Shown here: positions 1 to 5,147 of the stretch, in pieces
How the letters are laid out: each line of letters starts with the position of its first letter
How positions within the stretch are numbered: the stretch's first letter is position 1
From: Desulfobacteraceae bacterium
GTDB taxonomy: Bacteria > Desulfobacterota > DSM-4660 > Desulfatiglandales > B25-G16
Direction: 5' to 3'
Assembly (NCBI GenBank): GCA_030669265.1
Contig: DAOVDY010000082.1
Coordinates: 1-5,209, forward strand
DNA: 5,209 nt
The notes under the pieces: model-generated
Told to the model about the DNA's origin: nothing
Seen by the model: the letters and a program-made list of their open reading frames with translations, nothing else
The model's database searches: none
Program-made: the position numbers and the translations under genes

Positions 1-2
1 TT

Positions 3-98
3 TCGCCGGCCTTTCACCAGAAAGTGAAACATGCTGCTATTTATGTTGAGAAATCGGAAGCCAAAAAACTTATGACTACCAAACGAAACCTTGAATAA
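3..98 (+). CDS. possible C-terminal fragment of a gene entering from the left edge
   Basis: Frame 3 is open from the window edge for 31 codons and ends at a TAA at 96-98; the other two plus-strand frames close earlier. The peptide is charged and protein-like, with the pieces FHQKVKHAAIYVEKSEAKKL and a short basic-acidic tail. I recognise no family and there is too little sequence to assign a function. It could equally be chance open sequence. If it is real, its gene lies in the same direction as the MBL-fold gene 200 bp downstream. Confidence 0.3.
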   Translation, partial: SPAFHQKVKHAAIYVEKSEAKKLMTTKRNLE

Positions 99-184
99 AA
101 TGTAATTTGGCTTTACGATCGATTATGGCACGCATGTATAACACTGCGGATGCCTGAATTTACTACAATGTCTGGAACTTAGCA

Positions 185-198
185 CAAGAAATTTCTTG
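185..198. repeat. 14-bp perfect palindrome, possible operator
   Basis: CAAGAAATTTCTTG reads identically on both strands. It lies 104 bp upstream of the MBL-fold gene start in sequence with no convincing gene. Such dyads are typical binding sites for dimeric regulators, but no regulator gene is present in the window and an AT-rich palindrome of this size can arise by chance. Confidence 0.4.
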
Positions 199-286
199 CA
201 ATTACCGTAACTTCACGTCAAGCTTATTCCATTCATCTTTGCTTAATCTGCCACTAATTACTGCCGAATCCAGTAATTTTGAATTT

Positions 287-293
287 AGGGAGG
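287..293 (+). promoter_or_regulatory. ribosome binding site of the MBL-fold gene
   Basis: AGGGAGG is a near-perfect Shine-Dalgarno sequence, nine bases before the ATG at 303. It fixes the start of the first gene and suggests strong translation initiation for the three-gene block. Confidence 0.75.
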
Positions 294-302
294 TAGTGAG
301 AA

Positions 303-1133
303 ATGCGTAAGCTAAAATGGATTATTTTGATCCAACTTTGTGTCATAGTATTAAAACCGCTACCTAACGCAATATCCCAAGAAACACTAACTGCGTCTAC
401 CATACAGGGTAAGGACTTAAACCTTACCATAGTCTATGATAATAACCCTTACGACAATAGATTAGCAACCAGATGGGGCTTTTCTTGTTACATACAGGGG
501 ACTGAAAAGACGATCTTATTTGATGTCGGCGGTGAGGGTTCAGTCCTTTTGAGCAATATGGAAAAGCTCAAGATTGACCCTAAAGCAGTAAATGCAATTG
601 TTCTCTCCCACGTTCATTATGACCATATTGGAGGGCTATCCTGTTTTTTAAAAAAAAATCAAAATGTTGCCGTTTATATGCCACAATCTCTGCCTGGAAG
701 TGTTAAGGACACTGTCAGACTGGCAGGTGCTCACGTAGTTGATGTTCACAAACCAATAAAAATCTGCAAGGATGTCTATTCCACAGGTGAGCTCGGACGC
801 TTTATAAAAGAGGAGTCGCTTATCATAAAAACATCTAAAGGATTAATAGTAATTACAGGTTGTGCCCATCCAGGTGTTGTAAACATAGTGAAAAGGGCAA
901 AAGAGATGCTCAAATCCGATGTCTATTTGGTATTAGGTGGATTTCATCTTTGCTGGATGAGTCTCTCGAAAGTAAAAAAAATAATTAATGGAGTTAAAAA
1001 AGAAGGGGTAAAGAAGGTGGCCCCATGTCATTGTTCAGGTGATATCGCCAGAAAGCAGTTTGAGAAAGCTTATGGAAAAGACTTCATCCTTGTAGGGGCA
1101 GGTAAGACGATAACAATAAAAGATGCCTTCTAA
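303..1133 (+). CDS. exported MBL-fold metallo-hydrolase (COG1237 / MJ0301-like)
   Basis: This is a 276-residue metallo-beta-lactamase-fold protein. The metal-binding motif SHVHYDH is at residues 102-108 (H103, H105, D107, H108), preceded by the family's FDVGG strand-turn (D74). Further likely ligands are in GCAHPG (H189), GGFHL (H215) and PCHCSG (H243). This motif set matches the COG1237 group, which includes MJ0301, linked to a dihydropterin step of methanopterin synthesis; most members have no known substrate, so no reaction is assigned. The N-terminus (MRKLK, then a hydrophobic stretch to about residue 18 and an AIS-Q cleavage-like site near 25) looks like a Sec signal peptide, implying a periplasmic or anchored enzyme, whereas relatives are usually cytoplasmic. 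A strong ribosome binding site precedes the ATG. The stop overlaps the next gene. A T6-A9 run at 644-658 forms slippery heptamers in frame. Confidence 0.88.
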   Translation: MRKLKWIILIQLCVIVLKPLPNAISQETLTASTIQGKDLNLTIVYDNNPYDNRLATRWGFSCYIQGTEKTILFDVGGEGSVLLSNMEKLKIDPKAVNAIVLSHVHYDHIGGLSCFLKKNQNVAVYMPQSLPGSVKDTVRLAGAHVVDVHKPIKICKDVYSTGELGRFIKEESLIIKTSKGLIVITGCAHPGVVNIVKRAKEMLKSDVYLVLGGFHLCWMSLSKVKKIINGVKKEGVKKVAPCHCSGDIARKQFEKAYGKDFILVGAGKTITIKDAF

Positions 1134-1773
1134 TTCTATAAAACTAGTAGTAGCTGGTTTTGTCATGGGGTGGGGTCCATGTCTAACGTATACTGCTCCG
1201 TTGCTTTTGCCTTATATTGGGGCTACCAAGAGAACGTGGCAGGATGGTTTAAAGGTCGGGGTAGTCTTTTCGATTGGTCGACTTTTAGCGCTTGCCATTT
1301 TGGGTGGGCTTGCAACAGTGGCCTTTAGCCGTATTAATCAATTTTTCCCGCCTCAAAAGTCCGGTTGGCTCTATGGAATCGTTTCCCTCTTTATGATTGT
1401 AATGGGTGTTTGTATCATTTTAGGCAAAGGCTTTAAAATACCTATCGGAAATAGTATGTTAGGCAGAGAAACTGAGAGCATGTTTCTCTTTGGATTTCTT
1501 ATGGGGGTTGCTCCCTGTGTGCCATATGTGGCAATCTTGACCTATATTGCCTGTGTGGCAGAAAATGCCGTTTTGGCCGGTATGTGGTATGCGACAGCTT
1601 TTGCTTTAGGCACAGCTATTGCTCCCATAGCATTAGGGGCTTTCATGGGTTTCATTCCTAGCAAAGTATTGAACTCGTTGAAATTGCTCAAAACTTTTCA
1701 GGCAGTGTGTGGAGTCATTCTTATTCTTTTCGGATTTCAACTTATATATTATGTATTACATGTGCTTATATAA
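1123..1773 (+). CDS. DsbD_2/CcdA-type six-helix membrane protein (annotated as TauE/SafE-like in relatives)
   Basis: This 216-residue protein is almost entirely hydrophobic, with about six membrane segments (roughly 6-32, 43-68, 83-100, 119-142, 147-178, 188-214). It shows an internal duplication: GWGPC (C20) in the first helix is matched by GVAPC (C132) in the fourth. Paired Pro-Cys motifs at these places are the hallmark of CcdA and the DsbD membrane domain, which pass electrons from cytoplasmic thioredoxin to periplasmic thiols; this role is inferred from the motifs. Automatic pipelines often label the family sulfite exporter TauE/SafE or cytochrome c biogenesis protein. An in-frame TAA at 1117-1119 forces the start to ATG 1123 or later. 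That start lies inside the preceding gene (11-bp overlap) and has no good Shine-Dalgarno sequence, suggesting translational coupling. Partner candidates are the exported upstream hydrolase or an unseen thioredoxin-like protein. Confidence 0.82.
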   Translation: MPSNSIKLVVAGFVMGWGPCLTYTAPLLLPYIGATKRTWQDGLKVGVVFSIGRLLALAILGGLATVAFSRINQFFPPQKSGWLYGIVSLFMIVMGVCIILGKGFKIPIGNSMLGRETESMFLFGFLMGVAPCVPYVAILTYIACVAENAVLAGMWYATAFALGTAIAPIALGAFMGFIPSKVLNSLKLLKTFQAVCGVILILFGFQLIYYVLHVLI

Positions 1774-1776
1774 GTT

Positions 1777-1803
1777 GAAAGGATTTTAGAATATGGTAAA
1801 GGG
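1777..1803 (+). promoter_or_regulatory. two alternative ribosome binding sites of the bactofilin fusion gene
   Basis: GAAAGGA at 1777-1783 sits nine bases before ATG 1793, and AAAGGG at 1798-1803 sits seven bases before ATG 1811. Both starts are in the same frame. The second gives an N-terminus MLRKTK that resembles the short basic starts of many bactofilins, so the longer start is not certain. Confidence 0.5.
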
Positions 1804-2881
1804 CTTTTCCATGCTTAGAAAAACTAAGCACATGAAAAACATCAACTCGCTCGTCTCCATAGGGGAAAAGGCCATCATGGGTGAGCAGGTGTCCTTCGAA
1901 GGCAGTATCCGGAGCAACGAAGATTTGGTCATCAATGGCCCTGTAAAAGGCAACATCGAACTGGAGAACTGCGGTCTTACCATTGCTACCAAGGGGCAGG
2001 TGGAGGCCGAGATCCACGCCCAAAATGTGAGCATCAGCGGTCAGCTGATTGGCAATATCAAAGCCATTTCCAACGTGGAGATCACCAAAGAGGCTGACTT
2101 CAGCGGCCAGATCAAAGCCAAACGAATTTCAATAGAGGATGGGGCCTCCTTCAAGGCAGCCATCGAATTGGAGCATGAGCCGCAGGAAAAAACTCTACCC
2201 ACTGACAAGTCATCCGAACAAGAGGCTTACGGACCGGAAAAGGATGCCCTCACCCTGCTTAGCAAGGCCGAATCCTCGGCCATCCCCACTCACCTGCTAA
2301 GAGATGAGGTCTCTCTTGAGTCCGAGCCAGTTACCTACACCAGTAATGTCATTCGACTGTTCATCGATGGCCTTGAGCGACAGCAAAAGGGGCAAGTACT
2401 GGACATAGGACCGGTTTGCTCTGAAAACATCAACTTCTTAGCCCAGCATGTGATGAGGCTCTATGTCTGCGATATGTTTCTCCAGCTCGACCGAAAACTA
2501 CGCAAGGATCTTCCCATCAGCAGCCTCTGGCAACATCTGGACTATCCACCCCAAAGCTTCGACGGAATCTTGCTGTGGGACCTGATCGATCACCTGGAAG
2601 ACCGTGAGGTGAACAGGATTGTGAAACTGTGTCTCAAAATGCTGAGGCCAGACGGTCTACTTATGGTATTCGTCCCTGGTGAGCAGGCGACCCAGACAGT
2701 GATAAACTCCTTTGTCATCGGGGAAGGCTTCCGGCTTGACCTACGTCCCCAGCCCCATCTGGACCTTCCCTTTCACATGCGCCAGAATAGGGAGGTTCTT
2801 TCCTTGCTTGCCCCCTTCACCCTTGTTAAGTCCTTCATCTACCACAACGGGCTCAGACAGTTTCTCTTCCAACGTGACTAA
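1793..2881 (+). CDS. bactofilin fused to a SAM-methyltransferase-like domain
   Basis: This 362-residue protein has two domains in one uninterrupted frame. Residues about 20-126 are a bactofilin (polymer-forming cytoskeletal, DUF583) beta-helix with short repeats such as FEGSIRSNEDLVINGPVKGNI and SGQLIGNI. Residues about 128-180 form a polar, probably flexible linker. Residues about 183-360 resemble a Rossmann-fold methyltransferase: VLDIGPVCSEN (202-212) at the SAM loop, LYVCDMF (223-229) with an acidic D227 after strand 2, SFDGILLWDLIDHLED (255-270) like motif IV, and LKMLRPDGLLMVFVP (281-295). The glycine loop is degenerate, so catalysis is uncertain. Bactofilins polymerise without nucleotide and scaffold enzymes at the membrane; here the enzyme-like part is covalently attached. 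The gene starts 19 bp after the previous stop, probably in the same operon, yet is richer in GC. An in-frame TAG at 1787-1789 limits the start to 1793 or 1811 (residue 7). Confidence 0.8.
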   Translation: MVKGFSMLRKTKHMKNINSLVSIGEKAIMGEQVSFEGSIRSNEDLVINGPVKGNIELENCGLTIATKGQVEAEIHAQNVSISGQLIGNIKAISNVEITKEADFSGQIKAKRISIEDGASFKAAIELEHEPQEKTLPTDKSSEQEAYGPEKDALTLLSKAESSAIPTHLLRDEVSLESEPVTYTSNVIRLFIDGLERQQKGQVLDIGPVCSENINFLAQHVMRLYVCDMFLQLDRKLRKDLPISSLWQHLDYPPQSFDGILLWDLIDHLEDREVNRIVKLCLKMLRPDGLLMVFVPGEQATQTVINSFVIGEGFRLDLRPQPHLDLPFHMRQNREVLSLLAPFTLVKSFIYHNGLRQFLFQRD

Positions 2882-2972
2882 CCTGCTGAAAATTCAAGAT
2901 TATCAGTCCTTATTACACCTCTTACATTTAATTTGACCTCAGTCTCCAAAATTTGATAATGTTCAAGGTACT
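2882..2972 (+). promoter_or_regulatory. intergenic promoter-like region before the dehydrogenase
   Basis: TTGACC (2933-2938) and GATAAT (2955-2960) are separated by 16 bases and each matches the sigma-70 consensus at five of six positions. The predicted transcription start, near 2967, would leave only about six bases before the ATG at 2973, so the message would be almost leaderless. A weak AAGG (2965-2968) lies four bases before the ATG. There is no clear terminator hairpin behind the bactofilin fusion gene, so read-through from upstream is also possible. Confidence 0.4.
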
Positions 2973-3713
2973 ATGCTTCTTAATGGTCACATAGCATTGA
3001 TTACTGGAGCTGGACAGGGCATTGGTAGAGCCTGTGCAGTTATCTTTGCCGCTCAAGGAGCGGATCTGGTATTATTCGATAAAAACCCTGAGACCCTCAA
3101 TAATACCTCAGATGAGGTAGCCAGAATGGGCCGCAAGGTCATGAAATATACATTAGATCTCACAAACCTGGAAAAGCTCCGAGAGGCTGTTGAAAATGCC
3201 TGCAAGATCGGCCTGATAGATATTCTGATAAACAATGCCGGATTTGACCGGCCTGGCACCACCGCCAAGATAGATAAAAAGGAATTTGAAGCGGTACTTG
3301 GCATCCATGTTACTGTTCCCTTAACTCTCATCCAGATGCTTCTTCCTGGCATGCGTAAAGCCGGGTGGGGTCGTATTATAAATGTAAGCTCCATATACGG
3401 AATTATTGGTGGGAAGGGCGAAGTAGCTTATTCAACCGCTAAAGCTGGAATTATTGGATTGACAAAATCTGTTGCAAGAGAATGTGGTCAGGACGGGGTT
3501 ACAGTCAACGCAGTGCTGCCCGGGCTAACCAGGACTCCTACCATAGAGACCTTTATGGATGAAAGGTATAAAAAGGATATTATTGCTGATACACCCTTGG
3601 GTCGCATTGCCGAACCGGAAGAGGTAGCAAGAGTTATCGCCTTTCTGGCCTCAGATGAAGCATCCTTTATCACCGGGATTGCTTTACCTGTATCTGGCGG
3701 CTGGGGAATATGA
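2973..3713 (+). CDS. FabG-like short-chain dehydrogenase/reductase
   Basis: This 246-residue protein is a classical SDR of the usual length. Visible motifs are the cofactor loop TGAGQGIG (11-18), an aspartate at the end of strand 2 (LFDKN, D36) which in this family favours NAD(H) over NADP(H), NNAG (87-90), the catalytic serine S140 in NVSSIYG, and YSTAK with Y153 and K157. The C-terminus SGGWGI is family-typical. At the position of the tetrad asparagine (VNLTG in FabG) this protein has IHVTV with H112, so one tetrad residue appears replaced. The family reduces or oxidises carbonyl/alcohol groups, for example 3-oxoacyl thioesters; the substrate cannot be told from sequence, and the NAD-type aspartate argues against a housekeeping NADPH-dependent FabG. 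It has a possible promoter of its own and ends 23 bp from the convergent NUDIX fragment. Confidence 0.9.
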   Translation: MLLNGHIALITGAGQGIGRACAVIFAAQGADLVLFDKNPETLNNTSDEVARMGRKVMKYTLDLTNLEKLREAVENACKIGLIDILINNAGFDRPGTTAKIDKKEFEAVLGIHVTVPLTLIQMLLPGMRKAGWGRIINVSSIYGIIGGKGEVAYSTAKAGIIGLTKSVARECGQDGVTVNAVLPGLTRTPTIETFMDERYKKDIIADTPLGRIAEPEEVARVIAFLASDEASFITGIALPVSGGWGI

Positions 3714-3736
3714 TCAAGCATAATCCCGGGCTGCTC

Positions 3737-3940
3737 TCAGCTCCCAACCGGTCTCCATATCCCAGAGGCCTGGTCTTCTGTTTCCACTCTCCCCCCTGGA
3801 AAGACATAAGTTCCAGGGAAAAAGCCACTCATAGTGCTTCTCTTAAGGAGATAAACCTGTAGTTCTCCACCGTGCTCTCGAATAAGAATAACTGTTGAGG
3901 CCATCCTCGGTTTTGTTGCCATTTTTTTCGTGTCTAACAT
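3737..3940 (-). pseudogene. truncated NUDIX hydrolase, N-terminal fragment
   Basis: The 67-residue reading begins like a NUDIX protein of the NUDT19-like group. ASTVILIRE (14-22) forms the first strand, followed by LQVYLLKRSTMSGFFPGTYV and FPGGRVETED (47-56), which carries the first glycines of the Nudix box. It then ends at IWRPVGS before the catalytic REXXEEXG helix, so it cannot be an active pyrophosphatase. In another frame the following bases read ELRAARDYA and stop, so a single frameshift does not restore the rest. The break lies just past the dehydrogenase stop, consistent with loss of the 3' part by rearrangement. Starts at M7 (3922) or M13 (3904) are possible; none has a good ribosome binding site. 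The NUDIX N-terminus is clear; calling it a dead remnant rather than a short functional gene is inference. Confidence 0.65.
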
Positions 3941-4017
3941 AGAATATCTGCAACCCTGAAGTGCAGCGCCAGGGTCAATCGCTAAGAATTTATAGTTTTA
4001 AAAAGTGTTTCGACTAA
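3941..4017. other. short intergenic region with a weak inverted repeat
   Basis: ACCCTG (3953-3958) and CAGGGT (3970-3975) form a 6-bp inverted repeat with an 11-base loop, downstream of the minus-strand holin-family gene. No T tract follows on either strand, so it is not a convincing intrinsic terminator. Nothing else is recognised here. Confidence 0.35.
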
Positions 4018-4413
4018 TCACTCCCACCTGTCTCCATCTTTCTTTTTCAAATCAATATATTCCATTCTTCCCTGCTCATTGATAAAAGAACTTAAAGCCC
4101 AGCTTACCGCACTGATGAGCAGGGACCCAAAAACAGCAGACCAAAAACCGTATACCTGAAACCCTGATATAACGCCCGAGGCCATCTTAAGCAACATAGC
4201 ATTTATAATAAAGGTGAAGAGACCCAGACTCAGAATATTGATGGGGAGTGTTAAAATAATTAAGATAGGACGGAAAAAGGCGTTCAAGATACCCAGGATG
4301 GCTGCCGCGAACAAGGCAGTAAAGAAACCCTTTACCTGTATCCCATCTAATATATATGAAGCAAACATGATGGCAGCTGTCAGTATCAACCACCGTATAA
4401 CAATCCCTTTCAT
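4018..4413 (-). CDS. YvlD / phage holin 4_2 family membrane protein
   Basis: This 131-residue protein has four membrane helices (about 4-22, 30-48, 53-76, 89-110) and a short charged cytoplasmic-type tail (MEYIDLKKKDGDRWE). The family signature is plain: GILNAFFRPILIILTLPINI followed by LGLFTFIINAMLL, matching Pfam Phage_holin_4_2 (formerly DUF360, Bacillus YvlD). Despite the name, most members are chromosomal proteins of unknown function and no phage genes lie nearby, so cell lysis should not be assumed. The start is supported by AGGAG (4423-4427) nine bases upstream; this site lies inside the small ORF whose TAA ends one base before the ATG, implying coupled translation. It is probably cotranscribed with the TPR membrane protein upstream. 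Confidence 0.9.
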   Translation of the reverse strand: MKGIVIRWLILTAAIMFASYILDGIQVKGFFTALFAAAILGILNAFFRPILIILTLPINILSLGLFTFIINAMLLKMASGVISGFQVYGFWSAVFGSLLISAVSWALSSFINEQGRMEYIDLKKKDGDRWE

Positions 4414-4414
4414 T

Positions 4415-4501
4415 TTATTTTTCTCCTCTTTCCTTTCTTTTTTTCTTAATAACCTCTGTCTCTGCCACTAATTCATTTAGCAAGTTTTTGATTGAAATCA
4501 T
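4415..4501 (-). CDS. small ORF, 28 codons, between the TPR and holin-family genes
   Basis: An ATG at 4499-4501 opens a 28-residue reading ending with TAA at 4415-4417. It starts five bases after the TPR gene's TAG and ends one base before the holin-family ATG, filling almost exactly the 93-bp gap. The peptide begins MISIKNLLNELVAETEV and ends in a strongly basic and acidic stretch KKKRKERGEK. The first half could form an amphipathic helix with leucines and isoleucines on one side. No family is recognised. The nearest GGAG (4516-4519) is 14 bases before the start, farther than usual, so initiation would depend on coupling to the upstream gene. Its 3' end contains the AGGAG used by the holin-family gene. 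It may be a real microprotein, a coupling leader peptide, or a chance frame in a purine-rich gap. Confidence 0.45.
   Translation of the reverse strand: MISIKNLLNELVAETEVIKKKRKERGEK
4423..4427 (-). promoter_or_regulatory. ribosome binding site of the holin-family gene
   Basis: AGGAG on the minus strand lies nine bases before the ATG at 4413. It overlaps the last codons (R-G-E) of the 28-codon ORF, so ribosomes on that ORF would uncover or occupy it. Confidence 0.7.
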
Positions 4502-4506
4502 ATGCT

Positions 4507-5046
4507 CTAACTTTTCTCCATTCCAGTCACTTCATCATAATAACTTGATGCCCAGCGATGAAGGGTCTCATCCTTTGGGACTAACTGCATTACCTTTTTT
4601 AGACACTCCTTCGTAACCCCTGCATTTCCAAAACCCTTCCATAGTATCTGGGCCTTGAGAAACAGGGCATCAGGGAAGTTCTGATCTTTATCAAGTACGC
4701 CATCTATAATAGTAAGGGCCTCTTGGAATCGACCTTCTCTTTTACTGTATCTAGCCTTCTCAAGGTCGGCAGCAAGGGTTTCGCGAGTAGTTGGTCTTCT
4801 TGAACTCCAGCCGGAAAGAAATCTTCCAAGGCCAGAACCAAATTTTTCTAATACATAAATAAAAAGAATACTCAAGGGTATGGCACCTATAGAAAAGAGT
4901 AGAACGTGTTTAAAGGTAAATAATCTGCCACCGGCCCAAATCCCTAAAGTTAGCAATGCCCCCAAAATTATCCCATAAAACATTAAAAAACGAACTATTG
5001 TGACTTGGTCTCTTTCCCTTTTTCTTTTAATTTTGAACTGATTCAA
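4507..5046 (-). CDS. two-helix membrane protein with C-terminal TPR repeats
   Basis: This 179-residue protein starts with a very basic segment (KIKRKRERD), then two membrane helices (about 17-40 and 46-67) joined by a short turn, then a soluble tail. Residues 98-125 (ARYSKREGRFQEALTIIDGV onward) fit a TPR repeat. Residues 126-160 form a second, looser one, and 161-170 may begin a third. The basic N-terminus and topology suggest both ends in the cytoplasm, with the TPRs binding an unknown partner. No catalytic motif is visible and no specific family is recognised. The start is TTG, preceded by GGGGAAG; an in-frame TGA lies eight codons upstream with no ATG between, and the next ATG is inside the first helix. 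The gene leads the minus-strand cluster, five bases before the small ORF. Confidence 0.8.
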   Translation of the reverse strand: MNQFKIKRKRERDQVTIVRFLMFYGIILGALLTLGIWAGGRLFTFKHVLLFSIGAIPLSILFIYVLEKFGSGLGRFLSGWSSRRPTTRETLAADLEKARYSKREGRFQEALTIIDGVLDKDQNFPDALFLKAQILWKGFGNAGVTKECLKKVMQLVPKDETLHRWASSYYDEVTGMEKS

Positions 5047-5053
5047 GCTTTTT

Positions 5054-5060
5054 CTTCCCC
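5054..5060 (-). promoter_or_regulatory. ribosome binding site that supports a TTG start
   Basis: GGGGAAG on the minus strand stands seven bases before the TTG at 5046-5044. With the in-frame stop further upstream and no closer ATG, it decides the unusual TTG start of the TPR membrane protein. Confidence 0.65.
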
Positions 5061-5118
5061 AGAATCGTCAGAAAAATCTTCTGCTTTAAGTGATAAAAAT
5101 TCCCGGTTGCGTGAAGAA

Positions 5119-5147
5119 AGTGTAGATTAAAGGCGCTTTTGGGTCAA
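5119..5147 (-). promoter_or_regulatory. candidate sigma-70 promoter of the minus-strand cluster
   Basis: On the minus strand TTGACC (5147-5142) and TACACT (5124-5119) are 17 bases apart, matching consensus at five and four of six positions. Transcription would start near 5112, about 65 bases before the TTG of the TPR gene. The rest of 5047-5209 shows no recognisable gene; the open frames there give unconvincing peptides. A GACTT-gaa-AAGTC mini-hairpin at 5178-5190 has no T tract. Confidence 0.35.

Larger units (their letters stand above)
99..302. other. intergenic region without a convincing gene
   Basis: About 200 bp lie between the possible gene scrap and the first complete gene. The stretch holds a 14-bp palindrome (185-198), a weak promoter-like pair (TTTACG at 112-117 and TATAAC at 137-142, spacer 19, longer than the usual 16-18) and the ribosome binding site of the next gene. 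A minus-strand reading (stop at 202-204) gives the protein-like peptide SGRLSKDEWNKLDVKLR, but it has no start codon and no recognised family. I see no clear terminator hairpin with a T tract. Confidence 0.5.

Noticed and set aside
126..141. Possible sigma-54 promoter (TGGCACG)
   Set aside because: The TGGCAC half is perfect, but the -12 element at the required spacing reads TATAA and lacks the essential GC.
1766..2034. Two minus-strand ORFs opposite the bactofilin domain
   Set aside because: They lie wholly or almost wholly within the antisense of a clearly coding domain, and their peptides have no recognisable motifs.
2712..2936. Plus-strand 74-codon ORF overlapping the end of the bactofilin fusion
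   Set aside because: It is out of frame with the conserved methyltransferase-like end and its Ser/Pro-rich peptide looks like a shadow translation.
3053..3721. Two minus-strand ORFs opposite the dehydrogenase
   Set aside because: The plus-strand SDR motifs are unambiguous across this interval; the antisense peptides show no family features. The second one also does not continue the NUDIX reading.
3728..3758. Bidirectional terminator between the convergent genes
   Set aside because: A GCTG-CTCT-CAGC mini-hairpin exists, but the stem is short, bulged on extension, and no T tract follows on either strand.
4018..4413. Prophage or lysis module, suggested by the family name holin
   Set aside because: The YvlD/holin-4_2 family is mostly chromosomal, and there is no endolysin, integrase, attachment site or other phage gene in the window.
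4187..4471. Additional ORFs on both strands overlapping the holin-family gene
   Set aside because: They are alternate-frame shadows of a gene with a clear family signature and a good ribosome binding site.
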